A stretch of 64,000 nucleotides of DNA. Source: JASBTN01 sp965228805 (GTDB lineage: Bacteria > Pseudomonadota > Alphaproteobacteria > Rhodobacterales > Rhodobacteraceae). Shown piece by piece: positions 27,322-35,751 of this stretch. The stretch covers positions 1,984,001 to 2,048,000 of the forward strand of contig NZ_CBDDIE010000003.1 in the NCBI RefSeq assembly GCF_965228805.1, read 5' to 3'. Below the pieces are notes generated by a model that was given only the letters and a program-made list of their open reading frames with translations, did not search any database and was not told the origin of the DNA. Position numbers and translations under genes: made by a program. The first letter of the stretch is position 1, and the number at the start of each line of letters is the position of its first letter.

Positions 27322-28228
27322 AGCCCGGACCCTCGTCCTTGACGTACTGACGGAAGGCGCGGGCGGCAGGCGACAGGTTCTTGCCACTCAGGTGCAACAC
27401 GAACCAGTCGCGGTTCTCCGGCATGCCGGTCACGTCCAGCACGGTCAGCTTGCCTGCCCCCTGTTCTAGCGCGATCGTATGGGCGGACAAAAATGCCATG
27501 CCCATGCCCGCCATCACCGCCTGTTTGATGTTGGCGTTACTATCCATTTCCTGCGCGCGGGGCAGGTCGAGCCCTGCGGCCTCGAAGAAATGGTCATGCA
27601 CCATGCGCGTGCCCGAGCCAGGTTCGCGCACGATGAAGCGATGCGCCGACAGGTCGGCGCGGCGGATGCGGGTAAACCGGGTCAGCGGATGGTCCGGATG
27701 GGCGATCAGCACATAGGGGTGGTTGGCAAAGCGCACCGCCTCGACCTCGAACCGGCGCGGCATCCGGCCCATCAGCGCCAGGTCGACCTCGCCATGTTCC
27801 AGCTGCGCGATCACGCCTTGCCGGTTGGCGATGGTGAACTCGACCTTGGTGCCCGGGTGCTGCTGCTTGAAGGCCTGCACCAGGTGCGGGCCGAAGTTGC
27901 GCGCGGTCGAGACCATGGCGACGCGCACCAGGTTGTCCAGCCGCCCCTGCAGGGCGCGAATGACCTCGACCCCTTCGCGCACGGTCTCGGTCGCGCGTTC
28001 CGCATAGGGCATCAGCGCCGTGGCCGCCGCGGTCGGCTGGATCGACCGCCCGTCCTTTTCAAACAGCGGCGCGCCCAGTTCTTCGCTGAGCCGTGTCATC
28101 TGCATCGACACTGCGGGTGGGGTCAGGCCCAGCTGCTCGGCTGCGCGGATGAAGTTGCGATGTTCCACCGCGGCCAGGAAGATTTCCAACTGGCGCAGGG
28201 TGATCTTGGACATGTCCCCTTGGGTCAT
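27290..28228 (-). CDS. LysR-family transcriptional regulator (CbbR-like)
   Basis: This 312-residue LysR protein has an HTH at about residues 12-70 (LRQLEIFLAAVEHRNFIRAA) and a sensor domain resembling CbbR/CysB-type regulators. Its ATG at 28228 overlaps the fumarase stop by four bases, so the two are co-transcribed; MSKIT at 28213 is an alternative start. Being placed between the two arms of the methylaspartate gene set, it is the best candidate for its regulator. The convergent overlap with the lyase gene could give antisense effects. Confidence 0.9.
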   Translation of the reverse strand: MTQGDMSKITLRQLEIFLAAVEHRNFIRAAEQLGLTPPAVSMQMTRLSEELGAPLFEKDGRSIQPTAAATALMPYAERATETVREGVEVIRALQGRLDNLVRVAMVSTARNFGPHLVQAFKQQHPGTKVEFTIANRQGVIAQLEHGEVDLALMGRMPRRFEVEAVRFANHPYVLIAHPDHPLTRFTRIRRADLSAHRFIVREPGSGTRMVHDHFFEAAGLDLPRAQEMDSNANIKQAVMAGMGMAFLSAHTIALEQGAGKLTVLDVTGMPENRDWFVLHLSGKNLSPAARAFRQYVKDEGPGFMQGFFGDLA

Positions 28229-29871
28229 TTCGCCTGGCCCCCGGCCAGCGCCGGTTTGCGGGTGAAGAAATCGCCGCCCTTGTCGTCGATGATGATGAAG
28301 GCGGGGAAGTCCTCGACCGTGATCCTGAACACCGCCTCCATGCCGAAATCGGCAAAGTCCAGCGTCTCGATACTCTTGATCACCTCCTTGCCCAGCACCG
28401 CCGCCGCGCCGCCGACCGATCCCAGGAAGAAGCCGCCGTGGGTCTGGCAGCTGTCCACCACCTGGCGCGCGCGGTTGCCCTTGGCGATCATCACGCGCGA
28501 GGCGCCGACCGCCTGCAACTCGGGCACATAGGGGTCCATACGCGCCGCCGTCGTGGGGCCGAAGGAGCCGGAGGCGTAGCCTTCCGGCGTCTTCGCAGGG
28601 CCGGCGTAATAGACCGGGTGGTCACGCACGTAATCGGGCAGGGGCGCCCCCTCTTTCAACATGCGGGCCCATTCGGCGTGTACCAGGTCGCGGGCGACGA
28701 TCATCGTGCCGGACAGCAGGACCGGAGTGGAAACTTCCAACACGGACAATGCCTTGCAGATGTGGTCCATCGGCTGGTCCAGGTTGATGCGGGTGGCCGC
28801 GCGGGCCTCGAAACTCTGGTCCGGAAGATAGGCCGCCGGGTCGCGCTCCAACTCCTCCAGCCAGAGGCCGTCGCGGTCGATGCGTCCCTTGATCTGACGG
28901 TCTGCGGAACAGCTGACCCCCATGCCCACCGGCAGGCTACCGCCGTGGCGGGGCAGGCGGATCACCCGCACGTCGTGGCAGAAATGCTTGCCGCCGAATT
29001 GCGCGCCCAGGCCCATGTGGCGGGTCAGCTCCAGGATCTGCGCCTCCAGCTCGATATCGCGGAAGGCCCGCCCGGTCGCATCGCCCGTGGTGGGCAGCGT
29101 GTCCAATTCCTTGGCCGAGGCCAGTTTCACCGTCTTCAGCGTCTGTTCCGCCGACAGCCCGCCAATGACAATGGCCAGGTGATAGGGTGGGCAGGCGGTG
29201 GTGCCCAGCGTGCGGATTTTCTCGTCGAAGAAGGCCAGCAGGCGTTTGGGCTCCAGAAGGCGGCGGGTCTCCTGATAGAGAAAGGTCTTGTTGGCCGAGC
29301 CGCCGCCCTTGGCCATGAACATCAGCTCCAACGCCGCGCCGTCGGTGGCTGCGATGTCGATCTGGGCGGGCAGGTTGGTGCCGGTGTTCTTTTCTTCATA
29401 CATAGTCACGGGGGCCATCTGCGAAAAGCGCAGGTTGCGGGCGGCCCAGGTGTCGTGCACGCCATGGGCAAGCGCGTCGGTCAGGTCGCCTTCGACCAGG
29501 ACGTTCTGCCCCTTCTTGCCGGTAATGATCGCGGTGCCGGTGTCCTGACAGCTGGGGAACTCGCGTTCGGACGAGATCACGGCGTTCTTCAAGAGTTCCA
29601 GTGCGACGAACCGATCGTTTTCGGTCGCGTCCGCGTCTTCGAGAATGGCCTGAAGCTGGGCCAGATGCGCCGGGCGCAGCAGGTGCGAGACATCGCTGAA
29701 GGCCGCTGTGGTCAGATGTTCGATGGCGTCCGTCGAGACTTTGAGGAAGGTCTCGCCATCCAACTCGACTTCCCGCAAGCCATCCGACCCGATCTTGCGA
29801 AAGGTGGTATCGGAGGGGGCGGGTTGAAAGAGTTTGGCGTGGCGGGGCTGCGGCGGGATGGCTTGGGTCAT
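28225..29871 (-). CDS. class I fumarate hydratase, candidate mesaconase
   Basis: This 548-residue iron-sulfur hydro-lyase has the same length as E. coli FumA. Three cysteines that would bind a [4Fe-4S] cluster appear at 108 (FPSCQDTGT), 227 (TTACPPYH) and 321 (GVSCSADRQ). Class I fumarases hydrate fumarate to malate, and several, including one from Burkholderia, also hydrate mesaconate to (S)-citramalate. Next to glutamate mutase, mal, CoA-transferase and lyase genes this second role is very likely, supplying the missing step between Mal and the CoA-transferase. Housekeeping fumarase activity cannot be excluded. Confidence 0.9.
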   Translation of the reverse strand: MTQAIPPQPRHAKLFQPAPSDTTFRKIGSDGLREVELDGETFLKVSTDAIEHLTTAAFSDVSHLLRPAHLAQLQAILEDADATENDRFVALELLKNAVISSEREFPSCQDTGTAIITGKKGQNVLVEGDLTDALAHGVHDTWAARNLRFSQMAPVTMYEEKNTGTNLPAQIDIAATDGAALELMFMAKGGGSANKTFLYQETRRLLEPKRLLAFFDEKIRTLGTTACPPYHLAIVIGGLSAEQTLKTVKLASAKELDTLPTTGDATGRAFRDIELEAQILELTRHMGLGAQFGGKHFCHDVRVIRLPRHGGSLPVGMGVSCSADRQIKGRIDRDGLWLEELERDPAAYLPDQSFEARAATRINLDQPMDHICKALSVLEVSTPVLLSGTMIVARDLVHAEWARMLKEGAPLPDYVRDHPVYYAGPAKTPEGYASGSFGPTTAARMDPYVPELQAVGASRVMIAKGNRARQVVDSCQTHGGFFLGSVGGAAAVLGKEVIKSIETLDFADFGMEAVFRITVEDFPAFIIIDDKGGDFFTRKPALAGGQAK

Positions 29872-29957
29872 TTGCTCAGCTTTGATTAATGATATTGTGC
29901 TTTTGATAAGGATTACTGAGCTGAAATCAATCGATTCCTCGCCGTTCCTTGTGTCGA

Positions 29958-30872
29958 TCAGACCTCTGGCGCATCTCGTTGCGAGAGGATCCAGTCACGC
30001 ACCAGTTCCGCTTCGGAGTTCAGGGGGCGGGCCTTGGACCAGACCAGGTAAAACCCTTGTCCGGTCCGCCATTGCCACTCCTGTCGGGCGGAAAGAAGGC
30101 CCTGGCGCAGAAGGCCATCAGTTGCGTGTTGCCAGCCGAAGGCAAAGCCCTCTCCGGCCATGGCAGCCTGTAGAACCAGCGCGTAGTCATTCAGGCGCAG
30201 CCCGCTTGCGACCCGTGCGTCGCGAATGCCGAAATGGGCAAACCAGTCGTCCCAGCCGGGGCGATCACGCACGGGTTCCTCCAGATGAATCATTCTTTGC
30301 GTCAATAGGTCGCGTAGGTTTCGCAACCCGGTGGCCGCCTCCATCACCCGGGGGGCCGCGACCGGAAAAATGACTTCTTCGGCGATCAGAGCACTGTCGC
30401 ATCCGGGCCAGTTTCCGTCCCCGCGTCGCACGGCCAGGCTAATGTTCTCGGCGTCGATGTCAGGCTCCCGATCGCTGGATTGCAGACGCAGATCGATCTG
30501 CGGGTGACTGGCCTGAAGGTCCGCCAAGCGCGGCATCATCCAATAGTTGTTGAACGCGGTGGAGGCGTTCAGTGTCACGTATTCGGGGCGGGAAAGCTGT
30601 TGGATGGCGGAGGCGGAGTGGGCGAGTTGCTCAAAAGCACGGGTCACATCCGCCAACAGGCGCTCCCCGGCCGTGGTAAGGGCCACTTTGCGGTGGCTGC
30701 GGGTGAAGAGGGCCGCGCCCAGGCAGCCTTCGAGTTGCCGGATCGAGGCGCTGACGGCGGGTTGCTGCACGTTTAGCTCCCGTGCCGCCTGGGTAAAGGA
30801 TCCCAGTCGTGCGGCGGCTTCGAACACCACCAGGTGGCGCGGGGAGCCGAAATGTTTCCACAGTTCCTGCAT
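29958..30872 (-). CDS. LysR-family transcriptional regulator (GcvA-like)
   Basis: This 304-residue LysR protein has its HTH near residues 12-70 (SPRHLVVFEAAARLGSFTQA, then NVQQPAVSASIRQLE). It is divergent from the enolase-superfamily gene at 30971 with only 98 bases between, and a near-perfect dyad overlaps its start codon. This is the classic arrangement of an autoregulated LysR activator controlling the adjacent catabolic genes. Confidence 0.9.
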   Translation of the reverse strand: MQELWKHFGSPRHLVVFEAAARLGSFTQAARELNVQQPAVSASIRQLEGCLGAALFTRSHRKVALTTAGERLLADVTRAFEQLAHSASAIQQLSRPEYVTLNASTAFNNYWMMPRLADLQASHPQIDLRLQSSDREPDIDAENISLAVRRGDGNWPGCDSALIAEEVIFPVAAPRVMEAATGLRNLRDLLTQRMIHLEEPVRDRPGWDDWFAHFGIRDARVASGLRLNDYALVLQAAMAGEGFAFGWQHATDGLLRQGLLSARQEWQWRTGQGFYLVWSKARPLNSEAELVRDWILSQRDAPEV

Positions 30873-30885
30873 AATTTGAAATTAT
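30871..30885. promoter_or_regulatory. probable LysR operator between divergent genes
   Basis: ATAATTT-G-AAATTAT is a perfect 7+1+7 dyad, and its inner part is of the T-N11-A form. It overlaps the LysR start codon (30870-30872) and lies about 85 bases before the enolase-superfamily gene. That placement suits both autorepression and activation. Confidence 0.55.
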
Positions 30886-30970
30886 CCAAAGCATATATTT
30901 TTTCAAGCGTCACAAACCGCGGCACAGGCGGTAGCCTGATGGGAAATGCCGCCGCTTGGAGGAGCTCCGG

Positions 30971-32146
30971 ATGCCCGCCCTCAAGATCACCGGCCTTCGT
31001 GCCACGCCCATCAATATCCCTCTGGAAAAGCCCATGTGGTGGACCGGCGGGCATTATCCCGGCACATCGAAGACGATCATCGAGGTCGAGACCGATCAGG
31101 GCCTGGTCGGCCTGGGCGAGGCGCCCTCGGTCGATGTGGTCGAGACGATCCGCGCTATGGGTGAGCGGCTGGTCGGCGCCGATGCGCTGGACATTGCGGG
31201 CTGTGAAAGCCTCTGCGTGCCGCCTTGGCAGATCGTGCAGAACACCGATGATAGCTCGGTGGTGAAGGCCTTCGGCGCGATCGAGATCGCCCTTTGGGAC
31301 CTGCGCGGCAAGGTGGCCGGGGAGCCTCTCTATCGCCTTCTGGGCGGGGCTGTGCGCAAGGAAATCCCGTTCACTGAGTATTTCGGCTTCCGCGCGGGTG
31401 GCGAGATGGACCCTCAGGCGGTGGCGGACTATTGCGTGCGGATGCGCGAGGAACACGGGTCGACCATGTTCGAGGGCAAGCTGATCCTGGGCGACCCGAA
31501 GCTGGAAATTGACACGGTCAAGGCCCTGCGCGCCGCCCTTGGTGAAGACGCCATGCTGCGGCTGGACAGCAATATGCAATGGTCCCTGCCCACCGCCATG
31601 CGGGTCTTCCGCGAGATCGAGCCCTACGACATCCGCAACTACGAAGACCCGGTCGCAACTTTCGAGGAAATGGCCGAACTCAGGCGGCATTTCACCATCC
31701 CGATCTCGACCCATGTGCCCGACATCCGCCGTGCGGTGGCACTGGGTGCGCCGGACTATATCGTGACCAATTTCGCGGTGCTGGGTGGCATTTCCCGTGC
31801 CATGCGATTTGTTGGCGCCTGCGAGACGATGGGCGTCGGCTTCTGGTGCTATTCGGGCGACGCGGGCATCGCGACGGCAGGCTATCTGCACATGTCTGCC
31901 GCCATGCCCTGGATCACCGAGCCCAGCCAATCGCTGTTTCGCTGGCAGGTCGGCGACGTGATCGAAGGCGGTCCGTTCCGTCAGACAAACAACGTGATCG
32001 CCGTGCCAGAAGGCCCTGGCCTGGGCGTGACCCTTGACCCGGACGCCCTGGCCCATTGGCACAACCATTTGGTTGAAAACGGACCGCTCGACCATTTCCA
32101 CGACCCCGCACTGCCCGGCCGCTTCCGCCGCCTGCCGCTCAACTGA
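30971..32146 (+). CDS. mandelate racemase/muconate lactonizing (enolase superfamily) enzyme
   Basis: This 391-residue protein has the capping domain and (beta/alpha)8 barrel of the enolase superfamily. Metal ligands can be placed at Asp199 (RLDSNMQW) and Glu225 (NYEDP), and the overall pattern is nearest the glucarate dehydratase group. The usual Lys-x-Lys motif is reduced to Lys170 (FEGKLIL), and the third ligand position appears to be near His248 (ISTHVPD). The reaction, racemisation or dehydration, is therefore uncertain. ATG 30971 has GGAGGAG upstream. A DAO-GcvT demethylase gene follows after 10 bases. Confidence 0.85.
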   Translation: MPALKITGLRATPINIPLEKPMWWTGGHYPGTSKTIIEVETDQGLVGLGEAPSVDVVETIRAMGERLVGADALDIAGCESLCVPPWQIVQNTDDSSVVKAFGAIEIALWDLRGKVAGEPLYRLLGGAVRKEIPFTEYFGFRAGGEMDPQAVADYCVRMREEHGSTMFEGKLILGDPKLEIDTVKALRAALGEDAMLRLDSNMQWSLPTAMRVFREIEPYDIRNYEDPVATFEEMAELRRHFTIPISTHVPDIRRAVALGAPDYIVTNFAVLGGISRAMRFVGACETMGVGFWCYSGDAGIATAGYLHMSAAMPWITEPSQSLFRWQVGDVIEGGPFRQTNNVIAVPEGPGLGVTLDPDALAHWHNHLVENGPLDHFHDPALPGRFRRLPLN

Positions 32147-32156
32147 GGACACCGAC

Positions 32157-34631
32157 ATGTCAGATACTTTCGCGCAATCCACCCTGAACATTCACAAGGA
32201 AGACGGGGCGGGCGACAAGAAGCTCCCCTCCCACGCCAAGGTCGTGGTGATCGGCGGCGGGGTGGTCGGCTGTTCGATCCTGTTCCATCTGGCCAAGTTT
32301 GGCTGGAAGGATGCGGTGCTGCTGGAACGGGACGAACTGACCTCGGGCTCTTCCTGGCACGCGGCGGGGCAGATCCACACGATCAGCTCGGATCCGAACA
32401 TCTCGCGCCTGCAGAGTTATACGATTGATCTGTATAAGGAAATTGAAGAGACCTCGGGCCATTCCGTGGGATTGCACATCACCGGAGGCTTTTATGCGGC
32501 CTCGACCAAGGAATGGTATGACTATCTGAAGCGCGAACGCTCAAAGGCGCGGTATATGGGGTTGGACCAGGAGTTCATCTCGCCCCAGGAACTGGCGGAA
32601 CGCCACCCTCTGATCGACCCGAAACACTACTATGCTGCCCTGTGGGACGATCAGGATGGCGATCTGGATCCCTCCGGCGCGACCTATGCCTTCGCAAAGT
32701 CCGCCAAGGTCCATGGTGCGCAGTATTTCACCCATTGTGGTGTGACGGCCATGAGCCAGCGCCCCGACGGCAGCTGGGACTTGACCACCCCCAAGGGGGT
32801 GATCAACGCCGAACACGTGGTGAACTGCGGCGGCCTCTGGGCGCGGGAGGTCGGGCATATGTCCGGCATCCACCTGCCGGTGCAGCCGATGGAGCATCAC
32901 TATCTGATCACGGACAAGATCGACGCGGTGGTGAACCACGGTTCGCGCCTGCCCGCTGGGATCGACTACGAGGCCAACATCTATTTCCGGCAGGAACGTC
33001 AGGGCATGCTGCTGGGCACCTATGAACCCAAGGGCACGCCCTGGAAGGTGGATGGCACACCCTGGGATTTCGGGCATGAGCTGTTGCAGCCTGACCTGGA
33101 CCGCATTGCCGACCGGCTTGAGATGTCCTTTGAACGCATCCCCGCGATTGGTGAAGCCGGCATCAAGGACATGATCAACGGTCCCTTTACCTTCGGCCCC
33201 GATGGCAACCCGATGATCGGCCCGGTGCCGGGGATGAAGAACTACTGGGTCGCGGTCGGCGTCATGGCGGGCTTCTGCCAGGGCGGTGGGGTCGGCTTGA
33301 CCATGGCCGAATGGATGATCGACGGCGAGCCGTCCATCGACGTCTGGGCCATGGATGTGGCGCGGTTCGGCGAGTTTGCGACCCCCGACTGGGGCACGAT
33401 CAAATCGACCGAGAATTACGAACGCCGCTTCGTCATGACCTTCCCGAACGAGACCCTGCCAAAGGGGCGGATGCAGAAGACCACGGCGCTTTATGACCGG
33501 CTGGTTGCCAAGGGCGCGCGGATGGGGCAGGGGTTCGGTCTGGAAAACGCGCTGTGGTTCGCGGATGGGCCCGAGGATGCGCACGAGGAACCGACCTTCG
33601 AACGCAACCGCTCGCATAACTATGTCGCGCGTGAGGTTGCCGCCGTCCAGAATGCTGTCGGCGGGATCGAGATCGCCAACTTCGCCAAGCACGAGTTCAA
33701 GGGCCCCGGCGCGCGAGCGCATCTGGACCGCATCCTGGCGGGTTTCGTGCCCAAGCCTGGTCGTCTGACCCTGACACCGATGCTGACCCCCAAAGGTAAG
33801 CTTTATGGCGATCTGACCGTGGCCTGCCTGGGTGAGGAGCATTTCATGCTGTTCGGATCGGGTGCCATGCAAGAGGCGCACCGTCGCTGGTTCGAAAAGG
33901 ACCTGCCGGAGGGCATCGCCTATGCCAATGTGTCCGACGACTGGCACGGCATCGCCCTGTCCGGCCCCAAGTCACGCGAGCTGCTGGCCCGGCTGACCCG
34001 CGATGATGTCTCGGCCGAGGCGTTCAAGTTCCGCGACCTGCGCCAGACCTTCGTGGCCGGCGTGCCGGTGATCCTGAACCGCATCAGCTTCTCGGGCGAA
34101 CTGGGGTACGAGATTTACTGCAAGCCGCAATACCTTCTACGCCTGGCCGAGGCCATCGAGAGTGTCGGCGCCGATCTGGGCTACCGCTGGTACGGCGCGC
34201 GCGCGCTGATGTCGATGCGGCTGGAAAAGGGCTGGGGCGTCTGGACCCTGGAGTTCCGCCCCGATTTCGACGCGGTCGAAAGCGGCATGGATGCGTTCAT
34301 CAACTGGAAGAAGGATTTCGTCGGCAAGGATGCTACCCTTGCCGCACGTGAAGCTGGTCCGAAGACCAAGCTGGTGACCATGGTGATCGACGTGGACGGG
34401 ATCGACGTGTCCAATGACGAGGCAATCCTAAAGGATGGCGAGGCGGTCGGTTATGTCAGCTCGGGCGGCTATGCACACCGGGTCGGCAAGTCCATGGCCA
34501 TGGGTTATGTCAGTGCCGAGAACGCGGAGCCCGGCACGAGGCTGCAGGTGGAGATCCTGGGTGAGTTCCACGACGCCGAGGTGCTGGGCGCGCCGATCTA
34601 TGACCCGAACGGTGCAAACATGCGGCTGTGA
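32157..34631 (+). CDS. DAO-GcvT flavoprotein, dimethylglycine/sarcosine dehydrogenase-like
   Basis: This 824-residue two-domain protein has a DAO domain (VVVIGGGVVGCSILFHLAKF near residue 25) with the covalent-FAD motif TSGSSWHAAG. A C-terminal GcvT/folate-binding half follows (about 430-824), with GELGYEIYCKP and YVSSGGYAHRVGKSMAMGYV. By family it removes an N-methyl group oxidatively and forms methylene-tetrahydrofolate. Here it follows an enolase-superfamily gene, so the substrate may be an N-methylated or betaine-type compound first epimerised or dehydrated by that enzyme. A hairpin ends the unit. Confidence 0.9.
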   Translation: MSDTFAQSTLNIHKEDGAGDKKLPSHAKVVVIGGGVVGCSILFHLAKFGWKDAVLLERDELTSGSSWHAAGQIHTISSDPNISRLQSYTIDLYKEIEETSGHSVGLHITGGFYAASTKEWYDYLKRERSKARYMGLDQEFISPQELAERHPLIDPKHYYAALWDDQDGDLDPSGATYAFAKSAKVHGAQYFTHCGVTAMSQRPDGSWDLTTPKGVINAEHVVNCGGLWAREVGHMSGIHLPVQPMEHHYLITDKIDAVVNHGSRLPAGIDYEANIYFRQERQGMLLGTYEPKGTPWKVDGTPWDFGHELLQPDLDRIADRLEMSFERIPAIGEAGIKDMINGPFTFGPDGNPMIGPVPGMKNYWVAVGVMAGFCQGGGVGLTMAEWMIDGEPSIDVWAMDVARFGEFATPDWGTIKSTENYERRFVMTFPNETLPKGRMQKTTALYDRLVAKGARMGQGFGLENALWFADGPEDAHEEPTFERNRSHNYVAREVAAVQNAVGGIEIANFAKHEFKGPGARAHLDRILAGFVPKPGRLTLTPMLTPKGKLYGDLTVACLGEEHFMLFGSGAMQEAHRRWFEKDLPEGIAYANVSDDWHGIALSGPKSRELLARLTRDDVSAEAFKFRDLRQTFVAGVPVILNRISFSGELGYEIYCKPQYLLRLAEAIESVGADLGYRWYGARALMSMRLEKGWGVWTLEFRPDFDAVESGMDAFINWKKDFVGKDATLAAREAGPKTKLVTMVIDVDGIDVSNDEAILKDGEAVGYVSSGGYAHRVGKSMAMGYVSAENAEPGTRLQVEILGEFHDAEVLGAPIYDPNGANMRL

Positions 34632-34646
34632 GCCCCTTGAGAAAAC

Positions 34647-34672
34647 CGGCAGAGCGTGACCACGCTCTGCCG
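34647..34672. terminator. terminator between convergent DAO-GcvT and tcuB genes
   Basis: CGGCAGAGCGTG and CACGCTCTGCCG form a perfect inverted repeat around AC. On the minus strand the stem is followed by TTTTC (GAAAA on the plus strand), so it should end tcuBA transcripts. It may also stop the plus-strand unit. Confidence 0.75.
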
Positions 34673-34683
34673 ATCAGCACCTG

Positions 34684-35751
34684 TCAGTTTGCCGTTTTGC
34701 GCTGTGCATCCCGCACCAGGGCCGCCAAGCGATAGAAGCCGTGCGCCATCTTGGTGAATGGGGTGAGCAGGAAGAAGCTCAGCACGGCCCCGAGATGCAG
34801 GGCCAGCAGGGCTGGCATCAGAGCGGTCGATCCCAGTCCGTAGAGCACCAGACCGGACAGGCCGACGAAGCCCAGGAGCAGGATGAAGCCGACCTCTCCG
34901 CTCCAGGCCTTTGCATCGCCCAGCTCACGAGCAGAGCGCAGCTTCAGCGCCACCATCCAGCCACAGCCAAGGGTCAGCAACCCGCCACCTGACAGACCCA
35001 GCAGCTTGGGCAGCGAGAACAGCGGATAGGGGGCGGGCATGTCGAAGACATAGTGCATCACCGTGCCAGCCGATGTGGCCGCGAAACACAGCAAAAACCC
35101 ATACATGATCGCCTGGTGCACATGGCGGCGCGCCTGGCTGAAGCGGTCTTCATCCTCGAAATTGCAGCCCTCGCCATGGCCCGCGGCCAGGTCCTTCATC
35201 TTTCCGGCCATGCCAATGGCGGCGGTCAGGTGGGACAGGCGAATCTTCTCGCCACCCACCGTGCGCCAGAAGCGACGCAGGCTGATGGCAAGGCTGGCCA
35301 GAGGCAGCAGAAAGGCCGGGGCAAAGATTGCCACCATGGCGTTGTGAGAAAGCGCGGCATAGAAGCCTTCCCCGTCACCACCAAGACTGCGCAGCGCCCA
35401 GAGGATCAGGGCAAAGCCGACCACCAACGCCAGCGCAATTGCTCCGCCATGACTGTGAAACCGCCGGGCCAGAGGCTGCGGCCAGGCATGGGCCTCCCAA
35501 CTGTCGCGCCGCACCTCGGCCAGAACGCCGGGCAGGTTCAGCTCGAACTCATGCGGGGCGGTGTATTGGCAGGCGTAGTAACAGCCCCGGCAGTTGTGGC
35601 AGAGGTTGGCCAGCTGCGTGATGTCGCCGTCCGTGAAGGCCCGGCCCGCGTGCATGGACGGGAAGACCGAACAATAGCCCTCACAATACCTGCAGGCGTT
35701 GCAGATCTCGGCCTGGCGGCGGGCTTCCTGGATTAGATCAGCGGTTTGCAT
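34684..35751 (-). CDS. tcuB: tricarballylate utilization protein TcuB (4Fe-4S membrane electron carrier)
   Basis: This 355-residue protein has two iron-sulfur cysteine clusters near its N-terminus (C17, C20, C23, C27 and C51, C54, C57, C61), followed by about six membrane helices. In known systems TcuB reoxidises the reduced FAD of TcuA and sends electrons to the quinone pool. Its start overlaps the end of tcuA by 14 bases, so the two are translated together. The length is close to known TcuB. No tcuC transporter gene adjoins it. Confidence 0.9.
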   Translation of the reverse strand: MQTADLIQEARRQAEICNACRYCEGYCSVFPSMHAGRAFTDGDITQLANLCHNCRGCYYACQYTAPHEFELNLPGVLAEVRRDSWEAHAWPQPLARRFHSHGGAIALALVVGFALILWALRSLGGDGEGFYAALSHNAMVAIFAPAFLLPLASLAISLRRFWRTVGGEKIRLSHLTAAIGMAGKMKDLAAGHGEGCNFEDEDRFSQARRHVHQAIMYGFLLCFAATSAGTVMHYVFDMPAPYPLFSLPKLLGLSGGGLLTLGCGWMVALKLRSARELGDAKAWSGEVGFILLLGFVGLSGLVLYGLGSTALMPALLALHLGAVLSFFLLTPFTKMAHGFYRLAALVRDAQRKTAN

